Shown in pieces: positions 56,765 to 64,000 of a stretch of DNA of 64,000 nt. Positions within the stretch are counted from its first letter, which is position 1. Every line of letters starts with the position of its first letter. The stretch comes from Isoetes taiwanensis. Taxonomy: Eukaryota > Streptophyta > Lycopodiopsida > Isoetales > Isoetaceae. The stretch is taken from NCBI GenBank assembly GCA_021234155.1, contig JAJEKV010000083.1, positions 588,332 through 652,331 of the forward strand, in the 5' to 3' direction. The translations under genes and the position numbers were made by a program. The notes beneath the pieces were generated by a model, which was not told the origin of the DNA, made no database searches, and worked only from the letters and a program-made list of their open reading frames with translations.

Positions 56765-58046
56765 GACTATGCGTAGCCTTGCATTCGCGACCGGTAGATA
56801 GGCGAAAATAAACAGATTTTTTGGCCTTCAACCTCGTCGACCCGGTCGTCTGGCGGGGAGCCATGGCCTTCAGGAACTCGTCTTGACCCGGGGCGTCACC
56901 CGGCGGGCATCCTGGCGCTCCGGGCCTGTGTGAGGCGGTATTGAGGGGCTAACTGGCCCCGCCAGTAATAAACAAAGCGATTTCGTTTTCCCCTTATGAT
57001 GATGATTTTCGTGGCGCCCTTTTGGGGCCGTAAACTAGCGATTTTCCAGCCCAAAATAAACAGATTCCGGTAGCGAGGGACCCCGTTTGGGGGCAAAAAG
57101 ACTACCGGTTAAAATATACTACTAAATCTAAAATTAAAGGTGACCAAGCGAGGTCACTTTAACTCAGGATAATTAGCGATCTTGGGAGTTCTCCTTTATC
57201 GCGCGACAATCATCTTGTCACGGGCCATCACGAGCGCCATAGCCAATGCCTTTCCAAGCTTCTTAAACGATGTATTAATCGGGAGCGCCACTTACAAACT
57301 TCGGGACATGCCGAATCACCACTTCCCGTTCCTCGAACTTTGCCGGATGAACGGCAAATGGCTATGGAGGTCGACCCTTTCGCCTTGCCTCAGAGTCAAT
57401 TACAGGAATACTTGATCTGAATGTTACAATGTTTCATTCGACAATGAATTTTCTTTTGTAGCTTACATTGTGATTTTACCAGAAATCAAAGTAAAACTAG
57501 CTACAATTCCGCCCGACCCAACCGTGAAGCTTTATTAAGGTGTGGAATAATTAATTCATTAAATTTGTTAGTTCACAGCCTCTGAATAGAGGTTCTGATA
57601 CTGAATACCTATCCCAGGATCTTGTACAGAGGAAAGCTTATGACGGATGTGGGTTTTACAGGGCAGAACCAGCTGGAGAAACGTTTGATCATGGCAGTAC
57701 AGCTAGTAGAAAGGGGTAAGATATCTCTCTTAAATATTTCAAGGTTCCCCTTTAGTTACCTAAAATATGATTTATTGACAGGTATGCATTGGTGCAGGGT
57801 GGTTTGTATTCATGTGGAAGGAAACAAGAAGTTCATCTGCCATTGGAGGTGAATCTTCAGAACAAAAAGGGCACTGTCTCTCTCATTACGGTATTATTTC
57901 CTTTGCTATCATGTGAGTTTAGAATACACCCATGATGTGTATTCTAAATTAGGGTTGATTTACTCATCCGAAGAGGTGAGTGTTCCAGTTTGAATTTTAG
58001 CAAAGCAAAAAACACAGTTGATATGGCTTATTTCTAATGTTCGCAG
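56765..58046 (+). other. possible upstream exon of TrmB region or other gene fragment
   Basis: At about 57782-57882 an exon-like piece reads YALVQGGLYSCGRKQEVHLP then LEVNLQNKKGTVSLIT, bounded by AG and GT. It lies upstream of the first TrmB exon on the same strand, but I do not recognise it as part of TrmB. The rest shows no clear gene. Confidence 0.35.
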
Positions 58047-59649
58047 GTAAAGCCAAGCAGAGTTCGCCAACACGTGAATCCGCTCAAGTCCTCTCTGATG
58101 GTGTGTAATACAGACTGTAACCGGTAGAGATGTTATATCTTAGTAAGTGGTGTCTTGAGTTTTAATTTCTTAAACCATCAACCATGGCATTGAATCTTAT
58201 GGGTCGAAATCACGAATTATGTTGATTGGTGTATCCTTATGTTTCTGTCTAGTGCTGACATTGCAATGCTTTATTTTTTCTTGGTAGTTAATGAGTGTAC
58301 TTATAGAACTGTTGTTTATCTCCTGCCCTGCTATGCAGGCCCCTGTTACATTCAGTCCATGGGAAGAAATATATGCAGATCCAAGCTTACCACTTACTGT
58401 AGATATTGGATCAGGTAACATTTTAAAAGCTGTATTATATATATTTGAACATGCAAGTACAGGCTGAGGTTTCACTATATTGCAGGGTCAGGAAGATTCC
58501 TGTTGCTGCTGGCAAAAAAGAATTTCAGTTCTGGAAATTACCTGGGCATTGATGTGAGAGAAAAGGTCTTTTCCTATAAACTCTTGAAGGTCTTGAGGCC
58601 CTAATTAATGCTATCAGCCTAAACAGGCATCTTTCATAGCCCATAAGCCCCCCTCCTTGAAATAAATGTAAATATTTACATTATTTGGCAGTAGTGTGGC
58701 TTAAGTCCTCAAGGAAGCACAAGTTAGAACAATTCTTATGGTCATCCTTCAATTCTTCCTAGTTTTTGGGCTCCTTTGCTATGACCGTCAATGATGACTT
58801 CAATTACACAGCTAGTTGAAAGGTCGTTGTGCTGGGGAAAGCAACTGAATTTGAACAATATGTAAGTGCCAATCTAAAGGTTCTTGGACATCTGATTATG
58901 CGTCTTTTAATGTGGTTGTTTAACTCTTGCAGATATTTCATGACCACAAATGCAACCTTTGCATTTGGATCTATTCTTGCAAGCTATCCCGGTGATTTGG
59001 TGTTTGTATCTGTTCTCGTAAGTTGATACTGACTTTATTTAAAATGACAGTATCTATTGTGACCAACTCTATTTGAGGTTGCAGTGCCCAGATCCGCAAT
59101 TTAAGAACCGGCATATTAAAAGGCGGATTGTACAAATGCCATTAGTAGGGTAAAAGCATGCTACGGTGTACCACTTTTGGAACCCTCAAAAGTACCTACA
59201 CTGGGTACTTTTAAAACTGGTACTTTCTGTTTTTTCTTTCCATTAAAATCAATCGAAAATTTTTGAATTGAAGGTCAATAGCATGTCAATCTATAGTACT
59301 AGAGGATAACAATACTACTAATGACTAAAATAAATGAATTAACTCTCAAACTTATTGTTTATTGCGGCATTTTTGCAAGTTCCCAGTACCCAGTGCTGGG
59401 TACTTTTCTGGGTAGTTTTGTACTACCTAAATAGGTACTTTAGATGGTACACCCTAGCATGCTTTCACCCAGTAGATGCTGTTATAAAGTACTTGGTCGG
59501 GTGACTATTCATTTGTTATATTAATTAATGCCTTGGGTTTACAATGCAAGGATATAAACATCGGTTTACTGCTCATAGTTCTACAGATTTACCTTGCATC
59601 TGACGTGGAGGCGGTAGCAATTGACATGCAGCAACAATTTGGAAAGTAC
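58047..59649 (+). pseudogene. trmB: tRNA (guanine-N7)-methyltransferase, plant TrmB type, partial
   Basis: Seven exon-like segments bounded by AG/GT-like sites give an ordered TrmB domain. 58047-58100 reads VRQHVNPLKSSL. 58339-58414 reads WEEIYADPSLPLTVDIGSG (SAM-binding motif). 58486-58565 reads GRFLLLLAKKN and NYLGIDVREK. 58812-58861 reads LVERSLCWGKQL. 58933-59017 reads NATFAFGSILASYPGDLVF. 59085-59147 reads CPDPQFKNRHIKRRIVQMPLV and, after a MITE, DAVIKYLVG to 59500. From 59587 it reads IYLASDVEAVAIDMQQQFGK. TrmB makes m7G46 in tRNA using S-adenosylmethionine. The C-terminal segment is missing and the MITE interrupts an exon, so it is a broken, intron-containing copy rather than a retrocopy. 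It lies inside the 12.6 kb inverted-repeat span. Confidence 0.8.
59148..59470. mobile_element. MITE (323 bp) inside a TrmB exon
   Basis: The ends are inverted (GGGTAAAAGCATGCTA and the complement of TAGCATGCTTTCACCC). AGTA is duplicated on both sides (59144-59147 and 59471-59474). Inside there is a GGGTACTTTT-rich palindromic centre. Leaving out the MITE and one AGTA makes the flanking exon read in one frame. Confidence 0.85.
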
Positions 59650-60009
59650 TTCCTTTCCTCCAAAAGAATTTTAAGTATGCAAAAGGCAGCAATGCTTGAC
59701 CAAGGTGGGAAATATTCCGCTTTACCCATATGTAGCTTGTTGTTCCCTCCTCCAAAAAAATCCGTGTAATGCAAAAGAACAGTAAAAGGCAGCAATGCTT
59801 GACCAGACGGGAGACATCTGTTTTACCCATCTGTGCAGGTTATCAATTGCAACTGAATTCATACGAACTCATTGTAATTGTATGCTAACTCATATGATCA
59901 TAACTTTATGCCGTAGAAAGATATCTATATTTCTTTAGTATGCTCAAACTGTTGTAGTATGGTGTATTTTGTTTGGCATATAGACTTTATACTATTTGTA
60001 ATTTTATAT

Positions 60010-60416
60010 CTAAAGGTAGGTAAATAAAGCAAAATCTTTGAAATAGATAGATAACTTAACTAGAACATGTGTGAGGGCAATTGGTTAAGTTTAAAATAAT
60101 AAACTTAACTAGAATAGTCTGAAGGCGTTCTAGTTAAGTTAAAGTTGTAACTTAACTAATGGCGTGTGTGAAGGCATTTCGGTTACTACTAACCTAATAG
60201 GACAATGTCTGAACAACAACCCATATTGTTTAGTTAGGTTAAAATTATTAACGTAACTATGGTGGGTGTGAAGATATTTTGCTTGTCCTAGTTAAGTTTA
60301 GTATTTTAATAGAAAGTTAACCCTTTTGGGTGCGAATCCAATTATTATAGTTAAGTTAAACTAGCTAGTTAATTTTTTTTAACTTAACTTAACTTAACCA
60401 CGGGTCTGAATAGGCC
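60010..60416 (-). repeat. subterminal repeat region and right inverted repeat
   Basis: Several units of the form TAACTTAACTA followed by GTGTGAAGGC recur about every 60-70 bp. They end in the right inverted repeat (TAACTTAACTTAACTTAACC, then GGGTCTGAATAGGCCC). Related units in opposite orientation lie just inside the left end (47870-48040). Confidence 0.75.
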
Positions 60417-60420
60417 CTAA

Positions 60421-61580
60421 CTCCTTTAGATTTCTCAGCTAAACAGGGAAATTCTAATGTTATGGATTTACTAGAGCTCTCTAATATCAATGTAAAAGGC
60501 GGTAAAGTCTTCACTGCCTTGCACTATGCTTCCCTGGAAGAAAAAGATAATGATAAACAGTGCAGCATTAAGGAGTTCAATTGACAAGGAGGAGCAACTG
60601 ATAATAATGGTGTAACTCTTCTTCAAGAGGGTTCTGATGCTTTCTAAGAGAAACATAAGGAAACTAAGTCAGTGGTATCTTCGCTTATAAACATAAGGAA
60701 CTGCTGTTACCTTGCTTTTGGAAATAGACCAGCTCGATGCCGGCCAATGGGGTAATCAAGTAATGAGGAACCAATTTGCATACCCGTAGCTCTAAAATGC
60801 CCCATTGTTGCAAACTTTTAAATCTATCCCTTGCTAATGTGTTGCTTGCTAATGTGGGCCAGAGGAAAGTAAATACCAGAGAGTTCGTTGCCTTGCCAAA
60901 CTGGTCGATGCTCTGCTCTGCTTATTTTGATAGCTGGTTCAAGCTCTGATCCTGCAGCAGGAGATAAGAAAGGGCATAAGAAAGCTGAGAAAGAAGAACG
61001 ACTGGTAAGGTTTAGCAGCAGAGTCGCCTTCCACTGTAGTCAGTTTAGAATGGAAAAAAAAAACATGGAAGAAAGCTTACCTGATGGCGATTTAGCAAAG
61101 GTTTGGCCATCCTTGCACTAAAACAGAGAGTTGCGAGTCTCAAGAAAGGATTTGGCAGCCCCATTTTGGTCCAAAATCCTCTGTTTCAGCACTCTTGGCG
61201 CCCACGGGTTGCAGCAATCGAAAAGGGGGCAAAAAAAAAGATTTGGCCATCGCCAGGCAGTCTGTAAAATGGTGCTACCTTCGTTGTTCATAAAAATATT
61301 TACCATCTTTCCATTGTCTTTGCCCCTGTGGTGTTTTTTTTACCATGGTAAATAATAAGAACGCTTATAATGGCCCAGAATGGCCTTACATCACGAGTGT
61401 GATTGGCAGATCGCAGCCGTTAAGGATCAGGAAGCAAATGGCCACGATCCTCCCACCACACTACAGAAAGAGCCTCCCATACTTAGGATGAAATAAATGT
61501 ACAATGAATGAGGCCATGTGCCAAAATCTTTGAACAATTAAATGTCAATTAAAGCAATGGGCAGTTTCTTTTTGGGGGGT
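60421..61580. other. intergenic, upstream of the dirigent gene
   Basis: No gene is recognised. The last 100-200 bases are the probable dirigent promoter. Confidence 0.5.
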
Positions 61581-61584
61581 AGCC

Positions 61585-61590
61585 TATAAA
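61585..61590 (+). promoter_or_regulatory. TATA box of the dirigent gene
   Basis: TATAAA within CCTATAAAAGG, 47 bp upstream of the dirigent ATG. This predicts a very short 5' leader. Confidence 0.6.
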
Positions 61591-61631
61591 AGGAACTAGC
61601 AATCTTACTTACCACATCCAAGCTATAAGCT

Positions 61632-62165
61632 ATGGCAAAGCGGGTGTTCCTAATACTCTCAATCTTGTTTCTGCCATTGGTCGTGGGCGAGTGCACTTCT
61701 CACCACAAGAGACGCCCTCGCCATGTCGCCTTCTATTGGAGTGGAACTCTCCACAACAATTCCCACCCTGAACGAGCTCGAGATGAGGTTGTTGCTGCAC
61801 CCAACAATAAGGTTAAAACCCTTGGCTTTGGTTATGTCATTGTCTTCAATAACACCATGACCCTTGGCCCTGACCTTGAATCCCCTGTCCTCGGTCGGGT
61901 CCAAGGTATGTATGTTTATGACCGCTTTGACCCCTCCGTTGGCTTCGATATCTTGCTTGTGTTTTCTGCCGTTTTCGACTCCTCCTCCCTCAATGGCACC
62001 CTTAATATCATGGGCGCCGATATTGCACTCGCCAAAAGTCGTGATGTTTCTATAGTTGGTGGCACTGGGGATTTTGAGCTTGCTAGAGGTATTGCTACCA
62101 TCACCACCATGTTTGTCCGAGGTTACGACTTTCAAATCCATCTCAAATGTAAGCTAGTGTATTGA
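61632..62165 (+). CDS. dirigent protein
   Basis: Single-exon ORF of 177 residues, the usual dirigent length. A signal peptide (MAKRVFLILSILFLPLVVG) ends near residue 20. The domain follows with FYWSGTLHNN, GFGYVIVFNNTMTLGPDLES, VLGRVQGMYVYD and then LLVFSAVFDSSSLNGTLNIM. The signature SIVGGTGDFELARGIATI and a final strand ending in Tyr close it. Dirigent proteins form an apoplastic beta-barrel that guides stereoselective coupling of phenoxy radicals in lignan and related pathways; the particular substrate here cannot be told. It starts at the first ATG after a TATA box and has no visible damage. Its 3' flank is duplicated in inverted form at 11.1-12.1 kb. Confidence 0.92.
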   Translation: MAKRVFLILSILFLPLVVGECTSHHKRRPRHVAFYWSGTLHNNSHPERARDEVVAAPNNKVKTLGFGYVIVFNNTMTLGPDLESPVLGRVQGMYVYDRFDPSVGFDILLVFSAVFDSSSLNGTLNIMGADIALAKSRDVSIVGGTGDFELARGIATITTMFVRGYDFQIHLKCKLVY

Positions 62166-63060
62166 TTGCTTTGTTGCATCTTGCCTTGTCTTTCTAATTG
62201 AACATAGAAATGCACCCATATCTTCGTCTGGTGACTCGATGTGATTATGAGAAATAATATATCTTTCAACAAATCAATGTAGGAGTTTTTATGAATTGTA
62301 TTTAATGGTGAACAATAAATATCATTATACAAAAGACTGTGATTTTGGTTCAAGAAGAGAGAAAAGCACGTCAAGCTAAGCCAAGGTATTTGTTCATATT
62401 AAAAGACGGAACTAGTCAAAGTAAAACTCATCATTTGGTATTTGGTATGTATGGAACAAATTTTGATATTCTTTTTGGATTGCCCCCGCCATTAAAGGGC
62501 AATGTGTTACGGAGACGATGGATTTGGGCATCTTGAGGCATATTTTAGCTACCACTAGCTAAAGTTGCAAAACTCATCATTTGTTATGTTTTTGGATTGC
62601 CCCACGTTAAGGAGCAATTCATTATTAAGAAGATGGTAGGTTTGGGCATCTTAAGGCATATTTTACGCATATCTAATGATCCGAGGACCATAATTACTGG
62701 TTGTATTTCTGACAGTGAAAAATATTTTTGTGATTTCCATATAAATATAGGCCTGAGGTTTTTAGTTTATTCAACCCAAAAAAAATCCCTTGGCTCATTT
62801 GAAAACTCATTTTGCCCTAAATAAACTTTTTTCAAAGTTTTAAGCCTTACATGTACTTTGTTGAGCATTAAAATGGATGTATTCAAGAAACGCTTTTGAC
62901 ATTTCGCAAATTTGGCGATCTTTGCCAATAGATTAACAAACGAAATCGATTTTGTAGAACTAGCATCTGTCCTACCTCGAGTTTTTATTGTTGATCACAA
63001 GAATAAGTTTTACTTATAAATTAGAAAATGGTAAGAAAAAAGTCTTCTTTTCACTTGTGC
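62166..63060 (+). repeat. dirigent 3' flank, paralogous to 11140-12130
   Basis: Non-coding DNA matching, in reverse complement, 11140-12130. It includes two related units around GATGGRTTTGGGCATCTT. From 63060 to 63520 I see only AT-rich sequence with no gene. Confidence 0.7.
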
Positions 63061-63529
63061 TAGTTCATCCATGTGGGCATCTCTGTTTTGTTATTCAAAT
63101 AATGAGCTTTCCTGCGAGAAAAAAAAATTGGAAAATTTTTTTGCTTGGAAAAAAAATTGACAATATTTTGTTTTGGGTATGTTATGGGAGCTGATGTTGT
63201 TCCTTTGGTTTTGGGGGGGGAAGGCAACATCCATAACCCGCTTAAAACAAAATATAATTATTTTTTTCCAAGAAAGACAATATAGCTTGAGGGTGGCTAC
63301 GACCTTCAAATTAATATCCAACACCGAAAAAAAAAGGAGGGAGCTTATGAAATCGGGTCGCGGGCACATAAAGCATAGGAAGCATATGGCAAATGAGCCA
63401 TAAAACACACACAAAAAAAAGAGACCTAGTCCTACATGGGAGAATGGAAGTAAAGCTTTACAGAGAGCGAGGATTCTTTTCAATTTAGCAACCGCACACA
63501 TGGTTCAGGCCAAAGATTCAAATTTTTAG

Positions 63530-63850
63530 ATTTTGCATGAGGCCCATTTCAGACTGAATGATGCCTTCTAGTTTCTTACATTGTAGCTCCAGATCAACCA
63601 TAGCCGTGCAGTTTGCAATTTGAGAAGGAATTGCTTAGGAAAGCTGGTTGAAGCTCAAGTCCAAGAATTGCAAAGAAGCCAAATTCTCAATATCCTTGGG
63701 GATCTTGCTATCCACACAGATGATTTAGAGCTTACAAGGCACATTAAGCACAGGCATTGAGGAGGGCATCTTGGCAAACTTGAGCGATGGATTAAACTGC
63801 TATGCTTCTGAATAAGCGTGGCCAATCTTGGCGAACGAAGTGGCAATATA
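63530..63850 (-). pseudogene. LRR protein fragment
   Basis: The minus strand reads SKIPKDIENLASLQFLDLSF, then NQLS, a stop, and AIPSQIANCTAMVDLEL. These are two to three plant-type leucine-rich repeats. In-frame stops (one after NQLS, one upstream near 63735) and the lack of an extended frame make it a pseudogene or a decayed exon. It may be a relic of an LRR receptor gene, possibly continuing beyond the window. Confidence 0.6.
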
Positions 63851-64000
63851 AAGAGGGTACCTAATCATTGTTAAAATTTGTCAAACTTGGAGGCCTTGAC
63901 TGAATGGTAGAAGCAGAATCCAGAATAAAGAGTGATTTAGGTAACTTAGTTGATGCAAAATACTAGAAGGTAAATAACATAAGGCTAATGAATTAATTTG

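Larger units (their letters stand above)
47851..60417. mobile_element. 12.6 kb inverted-repeat element with TAA target duplication
   Basis: The left end reads GGGTTTATTCAGACC and the reverse complement of the right end GGGCCTATTCAGACC. Both continue through (GTTAA)n to about 39 bp of inverted repeat. TAA flanks both ends (47848-47850 and 60418-60420). The GGG start and TAA duplication are PIF/Harbinger-like, but the only transposase I can read inside is MULE-like. The span contains a CTTAAG palindrome array, a CpG-rich MULE coding region and a TrmB gene fragment. It could be one large element with captured DNA and nested insertions, or two related MITEs that happen to bracket the region. Confidence 0.6.

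Noticed and set aside
61659-62141. 160-codon minus-strand ORF opposite the dirigent gene
   Set aside because: Antisense shadow; the plus strand encodes a full dirigent protein with signal peptide and signature motifs.

Overview
The window looks like nuclear DNA of a land plant with a large, transposon-rich genome. The plant signs are an LTR element primed by initiator tRNA-Met, an LRRNT_2-type secreted LRR protein, a dirigent protein, a spliced plant-type TrmB gene, and LINE, Tigger/pogo-like, MULE and Helitron-like remnants. The unusual transposon content suggests a fern or another non-flowering plant, but that is inference. Only two genes look intact and ordinary: an LRR protein (15033-16793) and a dirigent protein (61632-62165). 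Most of the rest is mobile or decayed.

Region 1 (1-10820) is an LTR retrotransposon whose left LTR is cut by the window edge. I recognise no gag, protease, reverse transcriptase or integrase in it. Behind the primer-binding site lie two cargo genes with the same layout: two long imperfect palindromes, then a CTATAAATAG TATA box, then the ORF. The first gene (1399-2746) begins with the histone H3 tail ARTKQTARK, continues through a long charged insert, and ends in an ungapped H3 histone fold. It is broken by three TAG stops and one frameshift. The second (3484-4087) is an unknown protein with a very acidic tail. Downstream are a decayed transposase-like gene with an SDGCSSQFK motif (+) and an FCP1-like phosphatase fragment (-), arranged tail to tail.

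Region 2 (10821-25046) holds the inverted relic of a dirigent 3' flank, the LRR gene, and a composite element. The composite has ~1.05 kb direct repeats around a fragment of an unknown gene (here called X), into which a 4.6 kb Tigger/pogo-like transposon has inserted. A second copy of X at 33 kb lacks that insertion.

Region 3 (25047-47850) contains a second FCP1-like gene (+) facing a second remnant of the same transposase-like family (-), so the tail-to-tail pair occurs twice in the window. It also holds the X copy at 33.0-34.6 kb, a 5'-truncated LINE (37.8-40.4 kb), a Helitron-like 3' end (44.6 kb) and a 1.25 kb MULE-type inverted-repeat element with a 9 bp target duplication.

Region 4 (47851-60417) is bounded by ~39 bp inverted repeats and TAA duplications. 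Inside are more than a dozen copies of a ~20 bp palindrome centred on CTTAAG, a decayed MULE transposase with a SWIM finger in CpG-rich DNA, and a 3'-incomplete, intron-containing TrmB methyltransferase gene with a small MITE inside one exon. Beyond it lie the dirigent gene and a minus-strand LRR pseudogene.

The best candidates for undescribed biology are the H3-fusion two-gene module in the retrotransposon, the recurrent transposase-like plus FCP1-like pair, and the CTTAAG palindrome array. Several repeat pairs differ by CTG or CAG in one copy against CG in the other, which may be a sequencing artefact and affects how the frame breaks should be read.
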